57,501 nucleotides of DNA from Roseovarius atlanticus (GTDB taxonomy: Bacteria; Pseudomonadota; Alphaproteobacteria; Rhodobacterales; Rhodobacteraceae): assembly GCF_001441615.1 (NCBI RefSeq), contig NZ_LAXJ01000024.1, forward strand, positions 1 through 57,501. The letters are read 5' to 3'. Under the pieces are notes generated by a model. The model was not told where the DNA came from. It made no database searches and saw only the letters and a program-made list of their open reading frames with translations. This document shows, in pieces, positions 27,487-36,363 of the stretch. Positions within the stretch are counted from its first letter, which is position 1, and the number at the start of each line of letters is the position of its first letter. Both the position numbers and the translations under genes were made by a program.

Positions 27487-28647
27487 TCAGAGGGATGTAG
27501 CGGTCTGCTGCAACTTGAACACCGTATCAAGCACCAAGGCGGCAGGGTCAAGGTTGACCGCCCGCCCGTGACGCGCCCGTGCGCCCACCTCCTGCGCGCA
27601 ATCGGCCCAGGCCCGCGCCTGCACCGGGGTGCCCGCCAGCTTGCCGATGACCTCGGCCTCGCCCGGCACGGCCTCGGGCGGCACGGCACCTGTGGCCCCC
27701 GCCCGCGCGACCCGGGCCAGGAACATGTCCATCAGCGCCAGCAGCAGGTCCAGTTTCTGCTCGGCACCGCGCTGTGCCGCCGCTTCGGCCAGTTTCAGCG
27801 CGCGCGGGCGGTCCAGCATCGGCAGGCTGGCCGCCAGCCCCACGATCTCGGCATAGATCTTCAGGCCGTCGAGATTGTAAAGCCGCACCGCCTCGCCGGC
27901 CGAGCCGCCGGACAGTTCCGCCAGCCCCGGCGCCTGCGCGCCCGGGTCGATCCCGGCCTGATCCAGCGCCGCGATCACGTCGTCCGGGCTCAGCCGCTCC
28001 AGCCGCAACTCGCGGCAACGCGAACGGATCGTCGGCAATAGCCGCGCCGGCTGATGCGCCACCAGCAAGAGCGTGGTGCGCGAAGGCGGCTCCTCCAGCA
28101 TTTTCAACAGCGCGTTCGCAGCCGAGGTGTTCATCTCGTCTGCGGCATCGATGATGACCACCCGCCGGCCGCCATCCACCGCGCTCAGGTTCACGAAATC
28201 GGCCAGTTCGCGCACCTCGTCCACCCGGATCTCGCGCGAGAACTTACCCTCTTCGAAATTCTTCTGCCGGTCGCTGTCGCTGGTGCCCTGTCCGCCGCGC
28301 CGCACCAGGTGCAGCCCCGGCTCGGACCCCGCCAGCACGCGCCGCGTGACCGGATGATCCTCGGCAATCTCCAACGTGTCGGGCGCAGGCAGCGCATCGC
28401 CAAACAGCCCTCCACCATCCGCCTCCGGGTCGGGCGTGGCCAGCAGGAACCGCGCGATCCGCCAGGCAAGCGTCGCCTTGCCCACGCCGCGCGGCCCGTG
28501 GATCAGCCAGCCGTGATGCAGCCGGCCCGCGTTGAACGCCTGCAGGAACGCGCCCTGCGCGCCGTCCTGCCCGTAAAGGCGGGACGTCTCGGCCGGGCGC
28601 GGCGCGCCGTCGATGCGATCGGGAAGCGGGATGTCACGGTCCATCAT
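27487..28647 (-). CDS. holB: DNA polymerase III subunit delta' HolB
   Basis: 386-residue clamp-loader subunit. The P-loop is HGPRGVGKATLAWRIARFLL, followed by VVIIDAADEMNTSAANALLKMLEEPP (Walker B-like and sensor region) and LLVAHQPARLLPTIRSRC (SRC motif). It helps load the beta clamp onto DNA. Its ATG overlaps the tmk stop (ATGA), the standard tmk-holB pairing. Confidence 0.93.
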   Translation of the reverse strand: MMDRDIPLPDRIDGAPRPAETSRLYGQDGAQGAFLQAFNAGRLHHGWLIHGPRGVGKATLAWRIARFLLATPDPEADGGGLFGDALPAPDTLEIAEDHPVTRRVLAGSEPGLHLVRRGGQGTSDSDRQKNFEEGKFSREIRVDEVRELADFVNLSAVDGGRRVVIIDAADEMNTSAANALLKMLEEPPSRTTLLLVAHQPARLLPTIRSRCRELRLERLSPDDVIAALDQAGIDPGAQAPGLAELSGGSAGEAVRLYNLDGLKIYAEIVGLAASLPMLDRPRALKLAEAAAQRGAEQKLDLLLALMDMFLARVARAGATGAVPPEAVPGEAEVIGKLAGTPVQARAWADCAQEVGARARHGRAVNLDPAALVLDTVFKLQQTATSL

Positions 28648-29270
28648 GTCAGGCGCGGTTCTACCGCGGCCCGTACATCCGCCGCAATCGCTTCGATCCC
28701 GCGATTGCCGTCGATCACCACGAAACGGTCGGAAAATTCCACGGCAAGGTCTAGGAACCCCTGCCGCATCTGCGCTTGAAGGCTGGCACCGAAGCTCTCG
28801 AACCGCTCTTCGCTGCCGCCCCGCGACAGCGCACGTTCCAGTCCCGTTCCCGGGTCCATGTCGATCAAAATGGTTAGGTCCGGCTCGCGCCCGATCATCA
28901 GGTCATGCAACGCGTCGACCTTTCGGCGCAGATCGCCCCGGCTCAGGCCCTGGTACATCCGCGTGCTGTCGGCGAAACGGTCGCAGATCACCACCTTGCC
29001 CGCCGCCAGCGCAGGCTCGATCAGCCGCTCCAGGTGATCGCGGCGCGCCGCCGTGAACAGCAGTAATTCGGTCTCGGCCGACCAGCGGTCGGCATCGCCT
29101 TCCAGCACCAGCTTGCGGATTTCCTCGGCGCCGTCGCTGCCGCCCGGCTCGCGCGTCAGAACAACGTCACGCCCCGTGCCTTGCAAATGCTCTGCCAGCA
29201 GTCGCGCCTGCGTGGACTTGCCCGACCCGTCGATGCCTTCAAAGGTGACAAAGCGGCCCTGTCCGCTCAA
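28644..29270 (-). CDS. tmk: Thymidylate kinase
   Basis: 208-residue P-loop kinase making dTDP from dTMP. The P-loop is VTFEGIDGSGKSTQARLLA, the DR(E/H) motif is LTREPGG, and the lid and base-binding part is ICDRFADSTRMYQGLSRG. It overlaps dacC upstream and holB downstream by four bases. Confidence 0.95.
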   Translation of the reverse strand: MSGQGRFVTFEGIDGSGKSTQARLLAEHLQGTGRDVVLTREPGGSDGAEEIRKLVLEGDADRWSAETELLLFTAARRDHLERLIEPALAAGKVVICDRFADSTRMYQGLSRGDLRRKVDALHDLMIGREPDLTILIDMDPGTGLERALSRGGSEERFESFGASLQAQMRQGFLDLAVEFSDRFVVIDGNRGIEAIAADVRAAVEPRLT

Positions 29271-30433
29271 AGCGTCCCCTCGGGCCCCTGTTGCAGCCGT
29301 TTCAACAGCACGCCCGCCACCGTCTTCAGCCGCACCGCAAAGCCGCCGACGGCAACGCTTTCGGCGGCCACCAGCGGCACGCGCATCTCCGGCAGGCCCT
29401 CGGGCGTAAAGACCAGCTGGGCCAGTTCGTCGCCCTGTGCGATCGGCGCGCTGACCGGTCCTTCATAGACCACTTCGGCCTTCATGTTGTCCGAGCCCAG
29501 CACCGGCACCAGCGTCGTCAGGTCCTCGGCGGGCGTCAGCCCTACGGTTGCCGCGCTTCCCATCCAGACTTCGGCGCGCGAGACTTCGTTTCCGGCTTTG
29601 ACGATCTCTTTTTCGGCAAATTGGCGAAAGGACCAGTTCACAAGGGCTTCCGCCTCTTGTGCTCTTTGGGCAGCGGTTTCCAGTCCCGACAGTACGAACA
29701 CCACCCGGCGCCCGCCTTGCTCGGCCGATCCGGTCAGACCATAGCCTGCCGCCTGGGTATGCCCGGTTTTCAGACCATCCGCACCGATCCCCAGCTTCAG
29801 CAAAGGGTTGCGGTTCTGGGTGTTCTGCGGCGCACGGCCGTCGAACTCGTACTCCGTTTCGGCGAACATCGGGTAGAAATTGGGGAAGTCCACGATCAGC
29901 CGCTCGGCCAGGATCGCCAGATCATGCATACTCATCCGGTGTCCCGCGGCGGGCCAGCCGTTCGAGTTGGCGAAGGTCGAATTGGTCATGCCCATGTCGC
30001 GCGCACGCTGGGTCATGAAGCGGGCGAACCCGGCCTCGGTGCCGTCGGGGCTCAGCGCCTCGGCGATCACGGCGCAGGCATCGTTTCCCGACAGCACGAT
30101 GATCCCACGCAGCAGATCCTCGACGCTCACGCGGTCGGTCGTGTCGAGGAACATGGTGGACCCGCCATAGCTCATGGCGTGCTCCGACACGGGCAGTTTT
30201 TCCTGCAACGAAAGCCGCCCGTCGCGAATGGCCTCGAACGCCACGTACAGCGTCATCAGCTTGGACATCGACGCCGGCGGCAAGGGCTCGTCGGCATTGT
30301 GGCTCAGCAGGACGGTCCCGGTACCCAGATCCTTGACATACGCAGCCTTGGCGCTGGTGTCGAACGCCTGCGCCGGCAAGCAAAGCGCAATCACCGCGAC
30401 ACAGGCGGTCAGTAGTCGTGCAAGAATGGTCAT
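29267..30433 (-). CDS. D-alanyl-D-alanine carboxypeptidase (DacC/DacF type)
   Basis: 388 residues with a signal peptide (LLTACVAVIALCLPAQA). The SxxK is PPASMSKLMT, the SxN is IVLSGNDACAVIAE and the KTG is DGLKTGHTQAAGYGL, all S11 peptidase motifs. A C-terminal beta domain follows and no transmembrane tail is clear. It trims peptidoglycan stem peptides in the periplasm. It lies 13 bases after the SPOR lipoprotein and overlaps tmk, so cell-wall and replication genes share one transcript. Confidence 0.92.
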   Translation of the reverse strand: MTILARLLTACVAVIALCLPAQAFDTSAKAAYVKDLGTGTVLLSHNADEPLPPASMSKLMTLYVAFEAIRDGRLSLQEKLPVSEHAMSYGGSTMFLDTTDRVSVEDLLRGIIVLSGNDACAVIAEALSPDGTEAGFARFMTQRARDMGMTNSTFANSNGWPAAGHRMSMHDLAILAERLIVDFPNFYPMFAETEYEFDGRAPQNTQNRNPLLKLGIGADGLKTGHTQAAGYGLTGSAEQGGRRVVFVLSGLETAAQRAQEAEALVNWSFRQFAEKEIVKAGNEVSRAEVWMGSAATVGLTPAEDLTTLVPVLGSDNMKAEVVYEGPVSAPIAQGDELAQLVFTPEGLPEMRVPLVAAESVAVGGFAVRLKTVAGVLLKRLQQGPEGTL

Positions 30434-30446
30434 GGGCGTCCCCGTA

Positions 30447-31385
30447 TCAGTTGGTCACAGCGTACGCATCATCAAAACCAACGTCTTTGACCTTTTTCAA
30501 CAGGACAGATTGTTCAGACTTGCTTTGTGCCGGCCCGACAATCACCCGCCAGAAGGTCTTGCCCTGCGAGCTTTGTTTTTTAACGATCGGAACCATGCCT
30601 TCCTGCCGCATGGCGGTGGCGGTATTCCGCGCATTCTGCTCGACCGAGAAGATGCCGATCTGCAAATAGGGCTTCGACAGCGGCGAGTTCGAACTCACCG
30701 GCGTCGCTGCGGCCTGGGTCGGTTGCGGCGCAGGCTCGGTGGCGACGGCGGCCGTGGCCCCGGCCGTCTGGGTCGCCGGTCTGACTGGCTCGGCGGCCTC
30801 GGCGCTCTCGATCGCGGCGGCGGCCCCGGCCAGCGGATCCAACGTGGTCTGCTCGACCGCGGCGGGGGCGAGCGAACCCTCTGCGCCCTCGGTCTCGGCG
30901 GCGGCCAGCGCCTCGGGATCGGGGGCGGACTCGCGGCGCAGGGCCGTCACGTTCAGCTGCGCCGGCGCACCGGCCAGCATCCCCAGCGCATCGGCGGCAT
31001 CGGACGACACCTGAAGGATCGGTCCCGGATTGCTGCGTTCGCGGCGGAAAAGCGCGCCGATGACGAACTTGCCGTTCTTGGTGTTGCGGATGATAACGCG
31101 CTCGGGTTCCTGCACGTCCGGGTGCGCGACCCAAACGCCGCCCAGCGATGGCCGCCCGTCCCACAGGCCCTTGTCGGTCACCTGGAAGACGTCGGGTGCT
31201 TCCACGTCGCGTTCGATCAGCTTGACCGAGTTGTCCGCCGAGGTCACGTCCTCGGCCTCGCCCTGCTGGGATTTGAAAAGGCCGAATTCTCCGCCCTCGG
31301 TACAACCGCTCAGCACCAGCGCAATCACGCTGGAGGCGGTGATCAGGCGCACGCGCGCACCTCTGCCCGTCCATTGAAATGTCAT
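30447..31385 (-). CDS. SPOR-domain lipoprotein
   Basis: 312 residues. A lipobox (SVIALVLSGC) near residue 30 marks it as a lipoprotein. A central linker rich in Ala, Pro, Thr and Glu follows (about residues 140-230). A C-terminal SPOR domain (YLQIGIFSVEQNARNTATAM then WRVIVGPAQSKSEQ) binds denuded peptidoglycan at the septum. It is the first gene of the dacC-tmk-holB-tatD operon. The ATG at 31385 has AAGGGA upstream; one at 31406 does not. Confidence 0.87.
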   Translation of the reverse strand: MTFQWTGRGARVRLITASSVIALVLSGCTEGGEFGLFKSQQGEAEDVTSADNSVKLIERDVEAPDVFQVTDKGLWDGRPSLGGVWVAHPDVQEPERVIIRNTKNGKFVIGALFRRERSNPGPILQVSSDAADALGMLAGAPAQLNVTALRRESAPDPEALAAAETEGAEGSLAPAAVEQTTLDPLAGAAAAIESAEAAEPVRPATQTAGATAAVATEPAPQPTQAAATPVSSNSPLSKPYLQIGIFSVEQNARNTATAMRQEGMVPIVKKQSSQGKTFWRVIVGPAQSKSEQSVLLKKVKDVGFDDAYAVTN

Positions 31386-31587
31386 GTTTCGTCCCTTGCC
31401 TGTCATGCACCGTTTTGGGTGCGGGTGCCGGTTGTCCGGCGTTCGCTCGAGCGCGCAGCCACCTGCGCTTGGCCGCAGAATAGCCGGTCCGGGCCGTTCT
31501 GAAAAGTCTGCAAAGTCAATTGGGCAAAAATCGACGGAAACTGATGTCTTTAAGAATCGCCAAAGCCACAGTAACAACGCCGGACGC

Positions 31588-31677
31588 GGAGGCTTGGCAG
31601 AGTGGTCGAATGCACCGGTCTTGAAAACCGGCGGGCGTGAAAGCGTCCCCAGGGTTCGAATCCCTGAGCCTCCGCCA
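31588..31677 (+). tRNA. tRNA-Ser (anticodon UGA)
   Basis: 90 bases with long variable arm. The acceptor stem pairs GGAGGCT with AGCCTCC, the anticodon stem-loop is CCGGT-CTTGAAA-ACCGG with TGA, the T-arm is CAGGG-TTCGAAT-CCCTG, and CCA is encoded. Its 3' end is the attachment site of the integrated element. Confidence 0.97.
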
Positions 31678-31680
31678 ATT
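31664..31680. repeat. attL core (17-bp direct repeat)
   Basis: CTGAGCCTCCGCCAATT covers the last 14 bases of tRNA-Ser plus AATT, and recurs exactly at 49846-49862. Flanking bases differ, so the repeat is exactly 17 bp. The tRNA stays intact on this side. Confidence 0.95.
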
Positions 31681-31768
31681 CCACAAACACTGCAAACCTC
31701 TAAGCACCTGAAAATAGACGCTTAATTCGGATTTCACGCCCTCGGCAACGTCGGTATCCGTCATTTTT

Positions 31769-31799
31769 GCTATACAATACGCTATACATTTTGCTATAC
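31769..31799. promoter_or_regulatory. Putative integrase arm-type sites, left
   Basis: GCTATAC occurs at 31769, 31781 and 31793, a strict 12-bp period, between attL and the integrase start. The same trio occurs near attR. Probably arm-type binding sites that also overlap the int promoter. Confidence 0.75.
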
Positions 31800-31830
31800 C
31801 TTTGCTGGCGACAATCAGGGGTTTCACAAC

Positions 31831-33102
31831 ATGGCGATCAAGAAGCGCGGCAAGAAGCTGTCGCTCTATAAGCGCGTTCCGAAACGGTATGCGTCAGTAG
31901 AACCACGCAAGTTCGTGTGGCTTGCCCTACACACAGACAGTCAGTCAGAAGCCGAACGCAAAGCGGGTCCAGCCTGGGAACAACTGGTTGAGGCATGGGA
32001 AGCCAAGCTTGCAGGCGACACCCAAGACGCTGAACAGCGCTTCGCCGCGGCGCGTGACCTGGCAGCAGCCCGTGGCTTCCGATACCTCCGCGCCGAACAA
32101 GTTGCCCAACTACCCAAGAGTGAATTGCTTGAGCGGATCGAGGCTGTAGGCGGCACCGACACAGATCCAGACATACGCGATGCAGAGGCTCTGCTTGGCA
32201 CCGCGAAGGAATCAGAGATAACCGCCAGCCGGGCGCTCGAACTGTATTGGACACTGACCCAGGACAAGACGCGCGGAAAGAGCGACGATCAACTTCGGCG
32301 CTGGCGCAATCCCCGGATCAAGGCGGTCAACAACTTCGTTGCGGTAGTTGGAGACAAAGCCATCAGCGATATTACTGGCGACGATATGCTGGATTTCCGC
32401 GCGTGGTGGCTTGAAAAGATGGAAGCTGACGGACTGACGCCGAACAGCGCGAACAAGGATCTGATACACCTTGGCGATGTTCTGAAAACCGTGAACCGCA
32501 TGAAGCGGCTTGGGTTGGTTCTTCCACTCAGTGACCTGGCGTTCAAAGAGGGTGAGAAAAAGCATCGCCCACCCTTCTCCGAAGAATGGATCCGCGACAA
32601 GCTACTCGCGCCAGGTGCGCTAGATGGGCTGAATGATGAAGCGGCGAGCATCATCCTTGCAATGATCAACACTGGGGCGCGACCTTCCGAACTGGCGGCG
32701 CTGACCGCTGAAAACATCGTGCTGAATAGCAACGTGCCTCATATCAAAATCGAGCCGGTTGGACGCCAGCTCAAGAGCAAGAACGCGCGCCGAGCCATTC
32801 CCCTAGTTGGGGTTTCGCTTGAGGCCATGCGCAGGCACCCACAGGGCTTCCCACGGTATCGCGAAACGTCTGCCGGTCTGTCTGCTACCGTGAACAAGTA
32901 TCTGCGCCAGAACGGCCTGCTAGAGACGCCAGAGCATTCCCTATACGGCCTGCGTCATTCGTTCGAGGATCGGCAACTTGCGGCGGGTGTAGATGAACGA
33001 GTTAGGCGCGATCTGATGGGCCATACATTGAACCGGGAACGCTACGGCAAGGGCGCGTCCCTTGATCATCTGCAATCGCTTCTTCAAGCGACTTGTTTGT
33101 GA
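31831..33102 (+). CDS. int: Tyrosine-type site-specific integrase
   Basis: 423 residues. Catalytic Arg is in NTGARPSELAAL, the H-x-x-R is HSLYGLRHSFEDR, the second His is in MGHTLNRERYGKG and the nucleophile Tyr in the same segment. The N-terminal half has SAM-like core-binding helices (ASRALELYWTLTQ). It catalyses integration at the 3' end of the adjacent tRNA-Ser gene. It starts 150 bases inside attL. No excisionase gene is seen. Confidence 0.95.
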   Translation: MAIKKRGKKLSLYKRVPKRYASVEPRKFVWLALHTDSQSEAERKAGPAWEQLVEAWEAKLAGDTQDAEQRFAAARDLAAARGFRYLRAEQVAQLPKSELLERIEAVGGTDTDPDIRDAEALLGTAKESEITASRALELYWTLTQDKTRGKSDDQLRRWRNPRIKAVNNFVAVVGDKAISDITGDDMLDFRAWWLEKMEADGLTPNSANKDLIHLGDVLKTVNRMKRLGLVLPLSDLAFKEGEKKHRPPFSEEWIRDKLLAPGALDGLNDEAASIILAMINTGARPSELAALTAENIVLNSNVPHIKIEPVGRQLKSKNARRAIPLVGVSLEAMRRHPQGFPRYRETSAGLSATVNKYLRQNGLLETPEHSLYGLRHSFEDRQLAAGVDERVRRDLMGHTLNRERYGKGASLDHLQSLLQATCL

Positions 33103-33269
33103 AGGGCGGCAACAGCGCGCGCACGACTGATCACATCGCCACTTTCGTTGAGTATCGCGATTTCCTTTTCGATACGCTCGAAAATGGGAAGGTATGCCGG
33201 ATCATGGCACACAAGAACCGCCAGCCTGCGGTGCGCGGATTGCAATGATCTGAGTTCGATACCTTCCAT
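33084..33269 (-). CDS. Small hypothetical protein
   Basis: 61 residues, mostly helical (SLQSAHRRLAVLVCHDPAYLPIFERIEKEIAIL ends near residue 37), with ISRARAVAAL at the end. Short proteins of this pattern (DPAY-xPIFERxE) occur beside mobile-element genes in Rhodobacteraceae as I remember them. The function is unknown. It is convergent with int and overlaps its end by 19 bases. Confidence 0.5.
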   Translation of the reverse strand: MEGIELRSLQSAHRRLAVLVCHDPAYLPIFERIEKEIAILNESGDVISRARAVAALHKQVA

Positions 33270-33367
33270 ACCAAACACTATAGCAACCGCGCCAACAGAA
33301 TGACTTGGAGAGTGAAAAAAGTTTGCCCTTGAATCGCGCCTCGCGGGGCTAGCAACCAAGACAGGTT

Positions 33368-33811
33368 TCAACGCCAAAGATAAACAAATTTTCTACAAAC
33401 TCTAAGGTGGGATACGAGCTCACCGGTAACGCGCATAGCAGCTACGACACGAGCCGGATCAACGTCTTTTAGATCGTCTTCGAAGTCGCCACCAGTAACA
33501 ATATCATCTAACTCCAACACCAAGTCCGAGTATTTTGAGAAGCGACAGCCCAAGACTTGTGGACCTATTTCTTCGAAGCTAGACGAAGCCATAATGGCTC
33601 CCCGTAGCTTCGTTGCCAATTCTTTGTTCAATTGCGGATCGTGCTTATCGGCTAACCAATATTGGATTGCAAACTGCTCGATACGCTTCAAATCTGCGAT
33701 TTGGTCAGAAATTGCGCTGACCTCAGAGCTGCGAACTGACAGAAAAACCTGCACCAAAAAACCTAAGAGCGCACCGATCAAACCGCCAAATACAGCTACG
33801 ACAAATTCCAT
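33368..33811 (-). CDS. Small membrane protein, third gene of the ATPase/STAS cargo operon
   Basis: 147 residues. One N-terminal membrane helix (FVVAVFGGLIGALLGFLVQVFL) is followed by a helical cytoplasmic region (ISDQIADLKRIEQFAIQYWL) and an acidic stretch (LELDDIVTGGDFEDDLKDVDP). No known family. It is the last gene of a three-gene minus-strand unit, its start one base before the STAS-like gene stop. The base composition is visibly richer in A/T than host genes. It could be a membrane effector or anchor; this is inference from operon order. Confidence 0.6.
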   Translation of the reverse strand: MEFVVAVFGGLIGALLGFLVQVFLSVRSSEVSAISDQIADLKRIEQFAIQYWLADKHDPQLNKELATKLRGAIMASSSFEEIGPQVLGCRFSKYSDLVLELDDIVTGGDFEDDLKDVDPARVVAAMRVTGELVSHLRVCRKFVYLWR

Positions 33812-34162
33812 TTAATTATCTGGCTTTGCACTTTCCACATGCTTCCAAAGGCGACGCTCGAAGCGAGCGTAGCCGGGCCAATCATAGTCGATTTTCATGA
33901 ATTTCTTAAGGTCACTCGATTTCCAACCCTCCTTACGGACCAGGCCGCCAAATGCTTCTTCGAGGAATGAAGAACCGAAGCTCTCTACACCTTCGAATGA
34001 GACTATAACCTGAGTGCCATCAGCTTTCGCCTGTTCGAGCGCTGGTGCTAAAAACTCCACGCGGAATTTCTTACCATTGCTTTCGACGCTATCGGTTTCG
34101 TCGCGGCCTATTGGATAGGCACTAAAATCTTCCGCGATGCTAATCCGAATAGCTTCAGTCAT
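33812..34162 (-). CDS. STAS-like domain protein (DUF4325-like)
   Basis: 116 residues. The pattern TQVIVSFEGVESFGSSFLEEAFGGL matches the beta-strand/serine-loop core of STAS-like (DUF4325) domains. The gene start overlaps the end of the ATPase gene by eight bases. STAS domains commonly act as partners of GHKL ATPases in partner-switch systems, where a Ser in the loop is phosphorylated. Here Ser residues in FGSS are candidates. The role is unknown. Confidence 0.68.
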   Translation of the reverse strand: MTEAIRISIAEDFSAYPIGRDETDSVESNGKKFRVEFLAPALEQAKADGTQVIVSFEGVESFGSSFLEEAFGGLVRKEGWKSSDLKKFMKIDYDWPGYARFERRLWKHVESAKPDN

Positions 34163-35354
34163 TAGTTTCACCTTCGGACAGCTTGAGCTTCCATTCAATG
34201 AGCGTCCCCCCAATAGAATTTGGGAACGATTTCCGGACTGTAGATCTACCGTGCTCATATTGCCATAATCCTCCGCGACTACAAATAGTCAGACATCCGT
34301 TCTCGACCGTATCAATCAACTCCTTCATCTGAGGAAGGCCCTGACCGCGATACTCTAGATCGGAATGCGAGTTCCCAAACCGCATCGCGCAGTCAATATA
34401 TGCGCTATCGTCCTGAAATTTAAACTCTCCCTCGCTCGATAAAAGACTCTTGAGGTATTCCCAAGCTTTCTCTTTCAGTGGCTGCCGTGGATACGACACC
34501 GGAATGGATATTCCCTGATCGTATATCGAAACTGTGAGCAAATTGTTACGGCCATCGACCGACGCGGTTACCCAGAATTTACCCAGGTTAGGAAATGCGT
34601 ATTCATAGTCAGAAGGATACGCCCATTTAGAAACATTTACCATTGCCTCGCCTAGGGCGCTGTTCAACGCCATGCGTGTATCACGAGATAGCCGACTGCC
34701 ATCAAGCGAAGCTATCAACTCAAGAAGAGCTTTCGAAATTCGCTCTAGGTCAGTGCCGCTTTTTCCGCTCAAAGCGCGAAGGTAGAACACGTCGTCCGAA
34801 TCCACTAAATCCAACTCGCTCTCTTCGAGTTGGCCAATTGCCTCAAAGAAGCCCAACCGGAACAGGGGGAGGAAAGCTGCATCGCTCCATTTGTCCAATT
34901 CGATCGCTGGCGGCGCACTGCCTATGATTTCCGCTGCGCGGTGATACTCTGCGGTCATGACTAATGCGACCGCCGGCGAGAGGTTCTCAATCACGGAGAA
35001 GTCGAAATATGTCTGCGTTCTTTTCAAACCTGTGACCCGCCTAGGCACCTGCAGCCAAGCAAAAGTCCCAGGTTTTTCAAGAGCTTTTCTTGTGTTTAGC
35101 CTGTTCCTGACTGTATCTAGAAAACCAATTGTTTCCTCAGGGCAGCTAGAGATACATAGATTTGAAGGTGGTGCGAGCGGTCGTTGCAAAGACAGTATTT
35201 CTTCGGAGGCGTAACCCTGCCATGCTGTCACGCGATGTGCACCGACATACCTTGGCTTACCTTTTCGGTGAATTGGCCTTCGATTGAAAGACCTTTGCTG
35301 TGCTCTCGCTCTGTTTAACAACCAACGCTTATAACGAGGGGTCAGCTTCTTCAT
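34155..35354 (-). CDS. GHKL-type ATPase domain protein, cargo operon
   Basis: 399 residues. The N-terminus is very basic (KKLTPRYKRWLLNRARAQQR). The C-terminal part carries GHKL ATPase motifs: N box ALNSALGEAMVNVSKWAY, G1 SIYDQGISIPV, G2 EYRGQGLPQMKELI and the final GGTLIEW. There is no His phospho-acceptor domain, so it is a serine-kinase-like or conformational ATPase rather than a sensor kinase. It leads the operon with the STAS-like and membrane proteins, just inside the integrase end of the element, a common place for cargo. Confidence 0.72.
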   Translation of the reverse strand: MKKLTPRYKRWLLNRARAQQRSFNRRPIHRKGKPRYVGAHRVTAWQGYASEEILSLQRPLAPPSNLCISSCPEETIGFLDTVRNRLNTRKALEKPGTFAWLQVPRRVTGLKRTQTYFDFSVIENLSPAVALVMTAEYHRAAEIIGSAPPAIELDKWSDAAFLPLFRLGFFEAIGQLEESELDLVDSDDVFYLRALSGKSGTDLERISKALLELIASLDGSRLSRDTRMALNSALGEAMVNVSKWAYPSDYEYAFPNLGKFWVTASVDGRNNLLTVSIYDQGISIPVSYPRQPLKEKAWEYLKSLLSSEGEFKFQDDSAYIDCAMRFGNSHSDLEYRGQGLPQMKELIDTVENGCLTICSRGGLWQYEHGRSTVRKSFPNSIGGTLIEWKLKLSEGETND

Positions 35355-35481
35355 GCGCCATCGAACTCTTCGTATATTGTCGAGGCAGCATGGTTTCTTG
35401 CGGGAGGAAGAACAACCGTAAGAAATAGCCTTTCAGCCAACTTTACTAGTGCTTGCGCCTAAAATGCCAACTTATGCTGGT

Positions 35482-35533
35482 TCGAACCCCGCGCCGATGA
35501 CTTACTTACGGTGGAAAATGGCGCGGGGTTCGA
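35482..35533. repeat. 14-bp inverted repeat with 24-base spacer
   Basis: TCGAACCCCGCGCC (35482-35495) and its exact complement (35520-35533) flank 24 bases. It lies between the coiled-coil gene (upstream on the minus strand) and the ATPase operon. It could end transcription from 36.3 kb, but no T-run follows on the minus strand. The remainder of the 35355-35597 gap shows no gene. Confidence 0.6.
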
Positions 35534-35597
35534 CTTGGAGAAGCGGCCTTTGCGCCGCATGTTGTAAATATGCCACAGTGCAGATCTAGGCGCAAGG

Positions 35598-36299
35598 TCA
35601 GAATGCGCCAAACTTTGGGTTGTCTTCGTATTTGCCGGGGTCTGGCTGGCGGTGAAGGCGATCAGCCGCGCGTTGCTCGTGAAGTAAGGCCAGGCCTTCC
35701 TCGATCTGCTCATCAGACCAACCAGCGGCCTTCTTCCGCTTCACATACTTTTTGTCGGCTTGGCGCTCTTTGGTCGCCTGGTCTGCGTTGGCACGGCGTT
35801 CGCGTTCGCGATCTGCCTCACGCGCCTTGGCATTCTCTGCGCGCTCTTCAGCAGTCTTGCCAGGCACCTTCTCATAACCCCGAACCTCGCGACCTTCCTC
35901 TGCCGCGATCTTGTTCGCATAAGCCTCGCGCGCCTCTTTCAGTTCCAACTGGTATTCCAATGAGGCCCGACGCGCGGCTCTACGCCGATCATTCCTTTCT
36001 TCCTTTTTTGCGAGGTTGTCTGCCTCAATCGCCTTGATCTTGGTCTTCACCAACTCGCGCAAGCGCTTCGACAAGCCACTTGTGGCTGCCTCTCCGGCGT
36101 CTGCCCTATGCTCGACCTCATCATCCGAAAGCAGGTTATCAAGCTCGGCTTCGAACCGCTCGACCTCGTTAGCCCTCAGCACTTCATGACTGAGGCCAGC
36201 GTCGGAGTCTTCTGCGCCGGAACAGAAGGCGACCTTGTGCCCGGAAGCTTCAGAGCTTTTCTGTGGCTCCTCCTCGCCGTCGATGCTATACTTTGGCAT
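35598..36299 (-). CDS. Highly charged coiled-coil hypothetical protein
   Basis: 233 residues, low-complexity, rich in Glu, Lys, Arg and Ala. There is a long predicted coiled coil (roughly residues 55-190, including ERNDRRRAARRASLEYQLEL) and a Gly-poor acidic N-terminus. No enzyme motif is seen. It follows the RHH-like gene on the same strand by 64 bases and is probably expressed from the same promoter. It may be a scaffold or DNA-associated protein, without direct evidence. Confidence 0.55.
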   Translation of the reverse strand: MPKYSIDGEEEPQKSSEASGHKVAFCSGAEDSDAGLSHEVLRANEVERFEAELDNLLSDDEVEHRADAGEAATSGLSKRLRELVKTKIKAIEADNLAKKEERNDRRRAARRASLEYQLELKEAREAYANKIAAEEGREVRGYEKVPGKTAEERAENAKAREADRERERRANADQATKERQADKKYVKRKKAAGWSDEQIEEGLALLHEQRAADRLHRQPDPGKYEDNPKFGAF

Positions 36300-36363
36300 T
36301 AAGTTGCAAGTTCCTTCTGCTAGAAGATCTGGGCTGGTGCGCCAACACCAGCCCATTTTCGTT

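Noticed and set aside
35459..35713. 84-codon minus frame and a tRNA T-arm-like GGTTCGAACCCC at 35479
   Set aside because: The frame overlaps a better gene end, and no acceptor or anticodon stem can be folded around the T-arm-like string.
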